Source of the DNA: Symbiodinium natans
Lineage: Eukaryota; Sar; Dinophyceae; Suessiales; Symbiodiniaceae
Assembly (NCBI GenBank): GCA_905221605.1
Contig: CAJNDS010000060.1
Span: 62,001-126,000 of the forward strand
Direction: 5' to 3'
DNA: 64,000 nt
In this document: one piece after another, positions 40,482 through 52,240 of the stretch
Layout of the letters: each line of letters starts with the position of its first letter
How positions within the stretch are numbered: position 1 is the stretch's first letter
The notes under the pieces: generated by a model
Seen by the model: the letters and a program-made list of their open reading frames with translations, nothing else
What the model was told of the DNA's origin: nothing
Database searches by the model: none
Program-made: the position numbers and the translations under genes

Positions 40482-40858
40482 GAACCGAAGCTGCCAATCA
40501 GGTCAAAGAGCAATAAGCTGCTGCGGGCATCGACGACCAAGATCTTCCAAGATCCAGAATATGCGTCCGGGTCCTGGGGCAGTGTCAGGGCTGTGCTAGT
40601 CAGTCCAAGTATATGAAGCATGCTGACCAGTAGCATCTGCTTAGCTGTGTCTACTTCAGGGGTCTTTTGTTCTTTGGCATGGGCAGGATTGAAGGCTCTT
40701 AGAAAATTTAGGTTATGCAGATTGGTTTGCTTTGCGGGGCACAACAGGCGTAGAATCGTGTACTCAACATCCATGTTCGCAGTATGGGCCTGCTAAAACA
40801 AAGTTTGTTGTTGCAGTGGACAGAGCTTTCATTTTGCCTGGGGCGGGTTTTCCTTTAA

Positions 40859-41236
40859 GCTGGCACAGTAGTCGAGCATAGGAAACCCCTCAAGCCGCCT
40901 ATCTGTCGATTCCCTGAACCTGACAAGCCAAATGCGCTGGACGTGTCGAAAGATTCAACCGACTCCCAAGCGGCTTGCATCGAATCGTACCTGCAGGAGC
41001 TGGGGTCAGGGTGTGCTTTCATCACTGCGCGACGCTGCCCCAAAGGATGCTGCTTGACTACAGCAGCACGCTTTCACTTTAATCAGCATGGATGTACCAC
41101 CCACCTTCTGCCTGCTCTCGCTAAACAGAATCACGCAACGGCCCCAAACTACTCCGCAAGCCAATGTCACTTCTCCGTCTCTAGGGCCTTTACTTTGAAT
41201 GTGTACCATGCGTACCTTGGATGTTCATTTGTTTAA
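40859..41236 (+). CDS. Candidate exon, 125 codons, unknown
   Basis: Open from an in-frame TAA at 40856 to TAA at 41234. The first half looks coding: VVEHRKPLKPPICRFPEPDK then DSTDSQAACIESYLQELGSG. The second half is Cys/His/Ala-rich and may be intron. The ATG at 40943 lies inside the convincing part, so the real start is upstream or in another exon. Confidence 0.4.
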   Translation, partial: AGTVVEHRKPLKPPICRFPEPDKPNALDVSKDSTDSQAACIESYLQELGSGCAFITARRCPKGCCLTTAARFHFNQHGCTTHLLPALAKQNHATAPNYSASQCHFSVSRAFTLNVYHAYLGCSFV

Positions 41237-41417
41237 AGGAGTTCAACTCTTGAGGTCTGATCTGTTTGGGAAAGACTTTCTTTAACACACGCTGGGGTTG
41301 CTTGTTTTCGTGTCTGAGGGGTACTTGCGCGACAGGGATTTTGTGCTCTCTCTTTTTTCAACGGAGCCTGGGCAGGGGCAAGCCCGGTGAAACTTCCTAC
41401 CTTTCTAGACTCCACTT

Positions 41418-41609
41418 ATGGCGGGCAATGTAAGGGTTGGGCTGGACCAATCCTACAACAGGCCTTCCGATGCCCAAACAGGCCTCAATAGGCTAAGAAG
41501 GGGATATAGCCCCTCACCCCCCCGATCAAGCAGGTCAAATAAAAACTTACCTTCAAGCGGAAATGGCGAACATGTGGTGCATCTAGTATGCCATGCCAGT
41601 CCTAGTTGA
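41418..41609 (+). CDS. Candidate exon, Arg/Ser/Asn-rich
   Basis: Encodes VGLDQSYNRPSDAQTGLNRL then RRGYSPSPPRSSRSNKNLPS. It has an RS/SP-rich flavour like disordered RNA-binding tails, but no RRM is nearby. Confidence 0.35.
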   Translation: MAGNVRVGLDQSYNRPSDAQTGLNRLRRGYSPSPPRSSRSNKNLPSSGNGEHVVHLVCHASPS

Positions 41610-42199
41610 TTCCATGATGGAGACCTGAAGGCTTGCTAAAGTTTCGCTTGATCTTTCGCCGCATGTCCGTAAGTTCTTGCGGCCATAGGTTTGGGGCCGT
41701 GGTTGGTGGGAGGCCTAGTTGGACGCCCGAGTTGCGACGGCGCGCCTGGAAAGCTCCCCAAAGCCCTGTGCCTCAACATGGTAACCCCACAGTCGAAGTT
41801 TAGAGTCCAGGGGTGGGGCTCCTGAACCCTAAAGAGTCTTAATCGCTGGAGCATGTCTTGCCAAGGCGATGGAGCGATTTAAGGCAAAGGTGCAAGTGCC
41901 TTGGCTTTGACAGGTTCCGCGACAGTTCGGCACGCCCGTCCTTAATTCAAGATGCTTTCGTTCCCCTGGCCTTCCCCAGGCGGTGGACGAGCAGCTCAAA
42001 GTTCTGGAGGTGGGCGAAAAAGGCTTATAACAATTAACAACTTCAATGGGTTCGTCCAACCTCAGAGCGCAGAACACAGATTTGGGGAGATGCCTATCAA
42101 AAAAATGCAAACTGGAATGATCAACTTGCAAGCAACAAATATAATCAGCAACAAATATATAATCAGCAAAGAAAAAAGCTGGATGTTGATTCTCTCCTT

Positions 42200-42560
42200 T
42201 GTAATCTGCCGCCAGCTTTGTTTTTTGTTTGTTGTTTGCTTTTCTGCTTCTCGCTATCATGAACTTGCTTTCGCTTCTGCGTCCCGCTTCTTTGTGCCGC
42301 TTTCTGTACGTACTTGCTTTTTGCTTTTAGCGTTTTTTTAGATTTTCGCTTCTTGCTTTCTGCTTTCTGCTTTCCACTTTTTGCTTTCGGCTTTCTTGCC
42401 TTCTTGCTTTCTGCTTCTTGCTTTTGCTTTCGACTTGTTGCTTTTTGCAATCTACTTTGCATGTTTCTTTGTGTCGCCGGTTCATTCTGTTTGTCTGCTG
42501 TTTTTTCTTCTTGCCTTAAACTTTTCCTTTGTTTTCTGCTTCTTGCTTCCTTTGGAGTCG
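42200..42560. repeat. Pyrimidine-rich tract of TGCTTTC-like units
   Basis: Degenerate repetition of tgcttt(t/c) and gcttct on the plus strand. The minus translation is a Lys/Gln/Glu low-complexity peptide and is an artefact. Confidence 0.85.
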
Positions 42561-42566
42561 CATAGT

Positions 42567-42660
42567 GTATATATATATATACACCGCAAAGTTCTTTATA
42601 TTTTCCGTGCATATCATATCATATATACATATCTACATATATATATATATACATATTACA
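42567..42660. repeat. TA-rich microsatellites
   Basis: Two TA-rich runs (tatatatatatatac, then tatcatatcatatatacata and more TA), followed by a GTT/GGT-rich segment to about 42790. Confidence 0.85.
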
Positions 42661-42826
42661 TCTCCTTCATACAGGTTGTCGTTGTGGTTTTGGAGCTTCT
42701 TGTTGTGGTTGGCACTTGGCGCTTGGCGCTTGGTGCTTGGTGGTTCTTGAACGTTGTTGTTGTGATGGTTGTGGTTGTGGTTGTGTTTGCGCTTCACATT
42801 TGCGACCAAATCTCAACTGAGTATAT

Positions 42827-43015
42827 ATGCAGGACCAATTGGCAAGATTGCGCATGTCGAAACATGCGTGGTCCCCCTACCGAGACATGCCGTCTCCCAT
42901 TGCGCGGAGCAGGATGCAGCGTCCACAACCTCAAGTCCATCTATGGATCAGGATGCCCCTCGTCTGTTGTTGGGCCTTGGCCCACCTTGGCCCTGAGCCT
43001 GCTGAGGGGCCCTGA
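42827..43015 (+). CDS. Weak exon candidate
   Basis: An ATG frame encodes MQDQLARLRMSKHAWSPYRD then MPSPIARSRMQRPQPQVHLW. All three plus frames are open here, so the choice is uncertain. Confidence 0.3.
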   Translation: MQDQLARLRMSKHAWSPYRDMPSPIARSRMQRPQPQVHLWIRMPLVCCWALAHLGPEPAEGP

Positions 43016-43739
43016 GGGCTGCAAAGGGGCCTTCACTACTTCATTGAGTTCAAGAGATCCGGGTAGATATGGCAAGAAGATTCGCAGGCAACATGTGACA
43101 AACTCTATGTCGTATGCTTGGAACTCACGAACACATTGGAGATGCACAAAAGCGGAGAAAGTGGCAGTTTGCATCAGCCGTGCATCCGCTGCCTACTGTA
43201 GGACTTGGAAGACCTACCTCCACCGCCCGTCCTCAGGCGGAAGGCTTGCATGGGATTTCAGATCTTGTTTTTCTCAAGTAGCCTGATTGGGAGCGCGCGT
43301 GTTTCTGCAAAGTCAATACTAAAGGATGAAAAGTTGCGGTGTGCCGTTGCAGAACAGTGCATCAGATGTTGTAATTGTACCGTCTGTCCTGTAGTGATGC
43401 AGGCCTGTGCGACTTGCTGCCGGTTTATGTGGCATAGGTTTTTGCCATGCATGGGAAGACAGAGGAGAGCGTCTCCATGGTGCGGCGTTTCAGCAGACAA
43501 GTGTCGGACGATGAGCCTGAAATCGTGGCCGTGCGACTAGGCGGGCCGGGCTCAGCGTGCGGCATCGAGCATTTGCAACGGACAGGGGAAATCAGCTTAG
43601 GTTTGCCGAAGGGTTTCTATCCTGCTGAATTGCAGTTTGCCTGGCACTTGAGAGTCAATGCCTTCATCTCGAACAAGTGTGGCAAAGATTGCAGATAGAG
43701 AGCACGTTGCCGCTGGACCTGCGCCCGAGAGCACCAGTG

Positions 43740-44472
43740 CACTGAAAGCCTTGGTTCATTGAAGGCTCTCGGAAGGCGGTCACCGCCAGCGACTTCGACG
43801 TCCGCGCTCGTAGTACCTATGCGTGTGTTTAGAATTCCTGTGATTATCGAGCTTTGTTGGAGCCAGTTGGACAGGATATCAACTCGAGGTTGCAGCTGCA
43901 CGTTGGTGATACTGTAGGTTTCGTCTGGAGGGCTGACAACCGGCATGGAGAATTGATTGGGGTTGGGGCGGTTGGGGGCCCTGGAGTAGGAGAGCAGCTA
44001 TGGTCCAGTACTTCTGTGTCCAAGCCTTGAAATCCTCCACAGAGGCAGGTATGTGAGAGACAGCACGGGTGACCCAACGCATGGCCGTGAACAACGGGTC
44101 CAACTGCCACGCCGCGACGGACTCCTGAACCCGGAGGCTCCAAGCGCATGCTCGGTGCCGGCAGAAAGCACCACCCAGGCCTCACGTACTTTGCCCGCCT
44201 CCCCTGAGTAACGAAACTCCCGGTCCTGATCATCATTGATCATCCATCCATGAGCTTGCCCAAGCATCTGCGGGTGATCCAGTGTGGATGATGCTGTACG
44301 TTTTGAACATGATGTTCTGCGGCAGCTTTGTCAAGTTGACAAGCTCTGCTGAGGGGCCCTGAATCCAAGGCGAATCCTTCGATTCGGTTTCGCGCATCTC
44401 CTCCAAGCCGGGGGCGCCTTGGCACTGCCACATTTTGAGAGCTGCACCTGTGCAAGCGGTATGTATTCGCAT
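43740..44472 (-). pseudogene. Frame-broken coding remnant on the minus strand
   Basis: Four protein-like segments follow one another on the minus strand in different frames with almost no gap: ESKDSPWIQGPSAELVNLTK…FKTYSIIHTGSPADAWASSW (to ~44245), DDQDREFRYSGEAGKVREAW (~44230-44130), FTAMRWVTRAVSHIPASVED…FKAWTQKYWTIAALLLQG (~44100-43990) and VVSPPDETYSITNVQLQPRV…ILSNWLQQSSIITGILNTR (~43950-43800). The first shift falls in a short ATGG/GATG tandem repeat, where slippage is expected. I read it as one ancestral coding sequence with frameshifts (retrocopy, element or degraded gene), or poor sequence quality. No family is recognised. Confidence 0.5.
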
Positions 44473-44498
44473 GTTGAGGCCTCTCGTCTAGAGCAAAG

Positions 44499-44516
44499 CC
44501 CCCCCCCCCCCCCCCC
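44499..44516. repeat. Poly-C run, 18 bp
   Basis: An uninterrupted C homopolymer just upstream (in minus-strand terms) of the frame-broken remnant. Confidence 0.95.
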
Positions 44517-44639
44517 AAACAGCACCCAAACTCTCGAAGCCCAAAAGATCTCAAAAGAAAGTGCGCTCTGCAAAAGCCTGAGGCCAACAACCCAAGCGTC
44601 GCCGGGCACCGCCCGTCGCTGACGAAAGAGCTGGACCCA

Positions 44640-45985
44640 GAGATCGGTTAAGCAGTTCACTACGCCAGCACGCACTGAAGCAAGTGAACAGACATACCTC
44701 CCCTTCCCGTGACCTGAAACACTCCTGGCCGAAACGGCCTAAACCCTCTCAAGTTCTGATGGCATCCTTTGGGTAGGATCAGCTCATGGAGAATTTGAAG
44801 AAGGATCCCACAGAGGCCTGGGACGCCTTATAGCCTTCTGGACATGTCTTGAGGCTGAGGGCTTCTAGGGTTTGGGGCTTCAGGCTTTTACGCAGCCATG
44901 CGGACTGATGTCAGCCTATTGAAGGGCTGTATCAAGGCCAACTGCCCCCAAGAGTGCATGAACAAGAAGAAACCCGAAGCGCTTATCCTTACATCTAAGG
45001 ACTCTTGTGAGTGTGAGCGTCACTAGCGTCAGTTCCTGAAGTCGAAAGCGGCCCCGAGTCACAATTTTAACAGCTTAGAAGGCTTAGAAATTAGGGGGCT
45101 TCTGTGGGTGTGGTGGGGATGGCTTGGAGTAGTTTACAAACTCCCTCAAACATTCCCGAAGTTCTCGAAGCTCATTCTTGCGAAGCAGATCTTCAAAGCA
45201 CAAGCGTAGAAGCGTGAGATTGCGCTGCAGAAACCACTCCACAAGCTCTCCCCGAGGAGGGCTTCACGCAGTCCGAAGTCTCGCGGCTCTACTCGAGCTT
45301 CCGGTGCCTTGCTTCAAGCTCTGGTTTTTGGGCCTGTTGCTCGCTGTGCGAAATCTCCTTTGTTTTTGGGGCATGTCGCTACAGTGGATTTGAAGCTCGT
45401 GCGCTTTCATGAGCTGCTTCTAGCCGATGTCACATTTTGACTCCAGCTGTGACTGCTGCTGCAACCGTGCCGGGGCAGCCAGGGTCTTCCTGCCACTTGT
45501 TGCTGACTCCCTTCCACTCCCAAAGGCAAAGTTCGAGGAGGGCTTAGCACCGCTGCCCGAAGGTCGCGTCATCATGCCTAAAGTGCCTAAAGTGCCTAAA
45601 GTGCTCATCCTTTCTCGACCCGAGGCGCTTCGTTATGCCTGGGAGCATCGATGTTCACAAAGATGCAGCTCGGTCTCACAGCGCTAGGCTAGTCTTATTC
45701 GTGTGGATGGGAGATTCTATTGTGCGACCTGGTATCAAGTTATGTCACATTGTACTGTGTTGTATTTATTGTACGGGTAGTGTCTTTGAACTAGTTAATC
45801 TAGTTATATGAAGCTGTATCTAGTTGTATCGTATTAGGTTGAATTGCATTTCCTTATCTATACACGTTTTTTTAAGTATATGATGCTACAGAACATTTTT
45901 CATTTTCAATAGTTGCAGTTCGGTAGTTGCAGTTCGGCTCCTGCGGCTTGCGAGCCGCAGGCTGTCAAGCTGCATTTCCACTGTG
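44640..45985. other. No accepted gene
   Basis: Contains short frames at 45178-45393 and 45427-45687 without motifs, a 9-bp tandem repeat (cctaaagtg, about 45578-45601) and an AT-richer stretch at 45720-45915. Confidence 0.4.
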
Positions 45986-45989
45986 TCAG

Positions 45990-46058
45990 GACATCTTCGA
46001 GTTACTGACATTTTTGGGCTACATCTTCCTCAATCCGGTGGAGGTTCGTGCGCTGATG
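45990..46058 (+). CDS. EF-hand exon: helix F
   Basis: After ctgtgtcag the exon encodes DIFELLTFLGYIFLNPVEVR then ALM and reaches gttgct, a GT donor. The ELLxxLGY…EVRALM spacing is that of the second helix of an EF-hand and the start of the linker. Confidence 0.45.
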
Positions 46059-49000
46059 GTTGCTTGGTGCAAGTTAACACGCAGAGTACTGCCGTCTCTG
46101 CGGATCAAGCTTATTTGGCCGGGCGTGCCCGGGGCTGGACTTGGGTGGCAGGTTGTATACAGAAAGGGGCAACTGAACCTCGAGGAGCTACAACTAAAGT
46201 TCCTCATGTTAATATTAACTACCCCTGTTCGCCCGAAGCAACCGTGCGTCCACCAGTGGAAGAGTCGAAAGCAACTCAGCTGTACCCCACACCCAGGACA
46301 AGGCAACCAGGTATGACTACATGGGCTTTGACGACTTCGAAGGCTTCATGGCCGCTCGGCGCCCTCGTCCTTTCCCCTGCGAGAGACCCTGAGCCCCATG
46401 ATGTCTCTTCGGCGGGGCCAGGAGATGTTTCACGGAAGTTACATGCAAGTCGCCAGACCCATTCCGGTTCCCAAGGGCCAGTACACGCAGTACTGCCAGC
46501 AGCAGCAACGTGGATGCAGGTCGCAGAGTGGACATCTAGCGGCAGAAGCCATCCATTCTGCTTATGTTTTCGGTGTGGTGGGGCATGGCATTGCAAGGGC
46601 ATGCTGAGCGACAGATGGCGTGCTAAAGACGTATGTGTGATGACTGGCAAGGGTATACGGTATACGGTAGCAGTGTGACATCTGAGGTATTTGGTGTCTT
46701 GGTGCGAAATATGCAGGGTTGAGTCAGGGGCTGTTGTTTAGGCGAGAACACCTTACATTGGCTGACCTTGCACCTGCTAAGGTGATCTTCAATCGATTTG
46801 ATGAAGATAGTTCTGGCACGATCTCGATCGAGGCCGGATAGAAGAAGCGCGGCAGGGGATCCTTAGGGGTTTTGGCATGTTTTGGGTTGAGCCGTTCCAG
46901 TTCAGCGGCGACCGCTTTCTGCGCTTTCAAGGGCTTCGTAGGCTTGGCTAGACTCCTATTCTAGAAGAGCTCCACAAGCCTCAACTCTCCTTGGCAGAAT
47001 GTGGGCAGTGCCCTCTTTTTTCAAAAAGGAGCTGCGAGAGATGCTCCACTACCTCGGCTTCATGCCGAACCGGCGGATGATCGAGGACTCACTCAGCAGA
47101 CCCGAGCTGGGCTGTAAGGGCAGCAGTCGAGTCCCTTTGTGAAAAAGATCCCATGGGATTTCGGCGCGTGGCGTATATAGGGGTCGCGAACCCCAAGAGG
47201 ACAAGCTCTGCAGGGCGACGTCTAGTTTGTATTTCTGAAGCCCCCAAGCGTTAGATTCGTCGACAACACAGCGGTTTTCCAGAACGGGCATCAGATGCTG
47301 GCCTGCCTTGGTGAGAGTCGAAAATCATCAACAAGCTTGGGATGCGGATATGGGTTCCGCATCAGGTGCTGTTGGTGTCACCCGGATTGCAGGGCTCTAG
47401 CCCGGAACGCTGTGCGCTAACCGGAGCCTGAATCCAGTTGAAGGAAGCTCTCTCTGCCATCACCGCCGGTGGCAGGGATTGCCTGGATCCTTGGCTCGAA
47501 GTTCCTCCTTGCAGTGTAGGGCCGTCCAGGGTGCAAGGGCCGGCGGCATAGCCGACAGAGTTCGCGAAGTTTTTGGGCCCGGAACTTGAAGGCCCCAAGC
47601 TTGCCAAGGGAGTACGAGGCGGTATTAGGCGGTTCTGTGACTCAGGTGCGATCAGCATTGTGACAATGCCATGCACGAAGCCTTGTTCATTTTGTTTTGA
47701 ATCCGAGGATTTCGATCAACTCGTGCTGTTTCTGCTAGTCTACCGCCGCAGAGAGGGCTTCGTCCGTGCCGAGGACGTCTTTTGCGCATTTTCTCCCCTA
47801 GCAATGTTCTGAGTGTTCAAGAATCACATGGCATGAGCTCGTTGCAACTTTGGTGGGGCCTCTCATTGTGTTAATGACATGTGAAATTGTGCTCTGCTTG
47901 CTTGATCTGCACTTGGGGTGCCTTGATCCTAACCTCGAGCTATCCACGTGGCCCTGCGAAGAGGTCGCAGAGCTGCAGCAGATTCATGCCGCTCAGCTGA
48001 ACTGTCGCCTGCAAGCCCTTGTTGGCCCGAATGGGAAAGACACAGGAGTGTCAGATTGGAGATATCAGAGCTTGCGAGTGAGCTTAAGGCTTAAGGGACC
48101 GGAACCCAAGGCTCTTTACAGCGAGGGTGATCCTCCCCTGATGCCGGTGTCCATGCTCGGAGCCTTGGTAGCATGCTCTGCAGGCTGTTGTCTCACGGTC
48201 TGGTAGTGGGCAGGTTTCTCATGGGTTGCGATTTGGGACGTGGAGCATCATGAGCCATGCACCGCTATCACGTGAGCCGGGCGGTTGGGAGGAGGCCAGC
48301 ACCTGTGAGACTGAGGTGCGGCGCTCAAGCAGGCTTTTGGCCGCCAGGTGGGCGCTCTAGGACATTTCTGTGACAGGGAATGAACTTCGGACAAGCGCAA
48401 GTTGCAAGCGAAGAAGCTGCTGAGCATAGAATTGCGTACGGAGGGACAGTTCTTGGAAGGTGGCCCACGTTGCTGCCGAAGTCCAGGAACAATTGCAGAA
48501 AGGCCGCCCGGCATGTAGAGACTCACAGCGAGACCCGCCATTGGAAGCCACTCAGCTATTGGTGTAGGATGCTGTAGGACAGTTTTTGGCATGCGTGTTT
48601 TCAAATGAAGGCCAGATCTATCGTTCGCGCACTTCTGCCCCCGATCCGGCCTCGGCCTCAGCAAAGACGTAGCGCAGCTGCCCGGGTGTTGTGCTATTTC
48701 ATCGAAGACAGCCCGTGACTTGGGCTGCATGTTTCTAGGGTTAAGGGTTTAGGATTTAGGGTTATAGTTCAGCGTAGCCGGCTGCCATCCAATGTTCAGC
48801 CTTCGTCGGGTGGACCACCGGCCCTTGAACATGGACCATGCTCCTCATCGTCATCATCATCATCATGATGAGTATTAGGTGTGTGTGTGTATCTATACTA
48901 CAGTGCCCCGCTTTGTGGTAGGGTCAGACGACTCCGCCCTGCAATGTTTGTTTGTTTTAAGGGAAGGCCCTTGTCAACATCTGCAGGAGTGTTGCCTAGA

Positions 49001-52000
49001 CTGCCAGGACTACGAGCCTGAGAAGCTGCGCTTGTCTGACTTCTTGATCATCTGCCGGCCTCTCTTCTGCCCAGCGCCACGTAAGCGCCACATGTAAGTT
49101 TAGGGCTTACTGCCTGAAGCTTGGGAGTGCTCCCGAAATCATAGGGACTTCTCTTAGCGAGAGCTCTGTGCGAGGAACTGCCGAGAGCAGCTCCACAAAG
49201 AGATGGATTCGATCTGGCCACCCAGTCGGGAGTCTGACGCGGAGAAGTCTGTAGCTCGTCTGTATTCTTGTAGGCCTGAACCTGAATACTTTGCTGTCAT
49301 GCAAATCGCCAGTGCTCCATTGCATGTTGCGGCTCGGAAATCGGCCGGGGGTCACTGAAGATGGAGCCCACCATCGTGATGATTCTGGCCTGCCAGGCGC
49401 AGAAACCAAAGCACGCAGCTGCTCTCTGGCAGCGTTTCCAGAATCCACTGAATTGTACGATTTTTTGTCGCCATCGCCATGGTCATTGTCGTCAACATCA
49501 TTGTCACCACCACCGTCGCCACCATCACCACCATGATCGCCATCATCATCTCGATGATACGAACACATGCGGACCACGATGATGTTAGTGGTCATGGCAG
49601 TGACGATGGCAGTGATTATGGTGATTGTCCGATGATGATGGTGGTGACAGCGATGATGGTGCTGCCTTAGGTGCCCACATTCATCAGCTCTGTTTTTGCG
49701 CCCCAGCCTGGCCTCGGCTGTGCCTCGCTTGTCGCTTGGCTTGCCCAGGAGCAAGCCCTGCCGTGGGAGCACATGCCTCCGTTGCAGACGGAGCAGTAAG
49801 GATACTACTGCTGCCACGAATGTGTTTTAACAAACGCTGTCAGTGTGCTTCGGCAACATGGATGTTTTATTGTTCATGGTCAGAGATGGGTGCATTGACA
49901 GGTGGGGAGCAACCCTTGCGGGATTTTACCTTGAACTTCATGGGGGTGGCGGTTTGCGGACACTTCTGCCCTGTTTTCTGCGTTTCCGCCTTCAAGCAAG
50001 CTTGAGCTCCCTGAGGCAGTTCAGTGTTTGTTTACCCATTCTAGGCATGCCCAACGCGCTACTGAACCTCAACTCAACTTGTAGGCCCGAACCCAAAAAA
50101 CTCGTGAGTCTATGTTTGGGCCGGGGTTAATCTCGAGTCTGCTCGGGGCATCTCTGAATCGCAGGCAGGTCCTTGTCTTGTCTTTCCGCTTGATGCTGCC
50201 GTCTCAATAGCATGTACTGTATCTAGTTAGTTACCTTGCGAAGCGGACGGAGTGGACGGACGTTTCAGCAAGGTGGGAGGTAATTGCAAAAGCTCGAATC
50301 CCTTCTGGCCCTACTTATATCCCTAAATTCCTAAACCCATAGCAGCTAGACTCGACCAGACTCAACCAGGAAGAGGACCGTGGCCTCGCCATCAAGTGCA
50401 ACCCACATGGCGAAGGCCCCAAGGGCCCTTGGAGCTCAAGTCGGTCCGGGTTTCATGGACCCAACCTGCTTTGCTGGGCAGATGCTTTCTGAGAAGGAAT
50501 TCTTCTGGCCGAAAGCACAGCCTTGTGAAAGTGCTGTGTCAGGTTTCGTGCGGCTTAGGATTTGGAGGGGGATGAATCCATGGTGGATGCAAGAAGGGAA
50601 GAAACAGGCTGTCGAGGTTGTGTTGGGTTTCAGTTGAGGCATGTTCCCACTAAGCAAGGGCATTGGATGGAAAGGTTTGAACTTCTTGGGGTCTTGGTGT
50701 GATTGGGCCTACCTCAACCCAGGAGACAATTGCAGACAAGGTTTTAGACCTCAGGCATCAAGAAACCCGGAACATACTGTGGCGGCCAAGAAGCTCATGC
50801 AGCTAATGCTTCTGACTCCCAGACCGCAAAGTCTGGGGCTGCAGTTGCTTGGGAGAGTGCACAAGAAAGCACAAGAACTTCCGAACTCTCAAAGCTGTTG
50901 TTCCGCTCCCCGTGGTATCCCCTTGCAAGGCACCATCTGCGACGAGGAGTTGCGCACAGCCCTACAGGGCATCTTTGCTTGGCCAGATTCCACACACGAC
51001 CTAAGGGACGAAGACTTGGGGTTAACATTCCGATATCTTATACATCATGCAAGCGGTGCTCTACATTTCGTCGTGGAGCAAAGGTTAGAAGTCGTTTTCG
51101 TTTGGTGTTTTGAGCTTCAGCATGTCCTACTACATGCCGCTTGCAGTGCCTGTCCCGAAAGCCAAACAAGCCCTGCCCTGCTGAGCCCTGCTGCCTTGCC
51201 CCGAAAAGTTTCTCCTCTTGGCGACCTTGTTGTTCTAAGGCATGGGCTACGTGCCGCTGCATAGCTGCAGTTGGGTCCCGTATGATTTTTGGTACACCGT
51301 ACACCCTTTCATGTCGAAAGCAGTTCGATCTGCGGCCTGTGGCCTCCTGAATAAAATTGGCGGCCTTTCAACACTGCACCAGGTACTCGTCTGTTGGGCT
51401 AGTTTAGGCTGAGAGCCTCGGGGTGCTTAACAACTTGTCATACCGAGCCTCGAGCCCAAACCCGGCCGAACCCACGAAGCTGCTCACAGGGTGTGTTCTG
51501 CCCCCCCAAGTATGCAGCAGTATGCCTCCTGCACCAAGCGATCCACCCTGAATCCACACTGTGCATCGAGGCTGACGAAAGCGGTTCTGGACATCTACTG
51601 CCAGGTGATCGGCAGCCCCATCCCGCGAGCGGCTGGGCGCCACCTGAGCTCGAGTACGCTCGAGTGCACCCGAGTACGCGCGAGTACGCTTTTTCGCAGT
51701 CGCTGTTTCTCGTCACAGTGCCGATTTTGTGTACTCTTTTTTGTTCTCCTTCCCTCCCCCTCTCTTTGTCGCTCGCTCGCTCTCTCGTTTCGCTCTCTCT
51801 GTTTTTTTTTTTTTTTTCTCTCTCTCCCTTTCTCTCTTTCTGTCTCGTTTTCTCTCCCTGACTGTGGCGCCTTGCAAGTGCTTCGAACGAGAGCTCTGGC
51901 AGTTTTTTGCACTGAGGATCTCGACTATGATGCCGCCTGGACAAGTTAAAGAAGCGGAGTGTGGTCCAACATCGCAACAATGGCAGAAACAACAGCAACA

Positions 52001-52200
52001 ACAGCGTCAACAGCAACAGCAAGAACAGCAGCAACAACAACGACGACAACGACGACAACAACGACCACCACCGCGACCACGACCCCGACCACAACCACCA
52101 CCACGATCACCACCACGGCCGCCGCCACAACCATCACCACGACCACCACCAACAGCAACACCAACAGCAGCACCAACAGCAGCAGCAACAGCAGCAGCAA

Positions 52201-52240
<40 letters not shown>

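Noticed and set aside
42163-42612. 149-codon minus ORF, Lys/Gln/Glu-rich, resembling a coiled coil
   Set aside because: The plus strand is a degenerate TGCTTTC repeat; the apparent coiled coil is low-complexity translation.
45655-45745. 5S rRNA-like sequence (ggatgggaga followed by cctggtat)
   Set aside because: Only about ten contiguous bases and loose spacing match the 3' part of 5S rRNA; the 5' half does not. A 5S-derived SINE is possible but not supported.
46480-46620. CCHC zinc-knuckle in the 231-codon frame 45983-46678 (CFRCGGAWHCKGM)
   Set aside because: The final Cys of CX2CX4HX4C is missing, and the same stretch contains the EF-hand exon at 46311 in another frame.
49107-49817. 236-codon minus ORF with Asp/Gly and His runs
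   Set aside because: Driven by CAT/CAC/GAT repeats; no domain, and it lies among plus-strand EF-hand exons.
50290-50310. tRNA T-loop-like string (gctcgaatccc)
   Set aside because: Flanks do not form a T stem, and no D or anticodon arm lies upstream.
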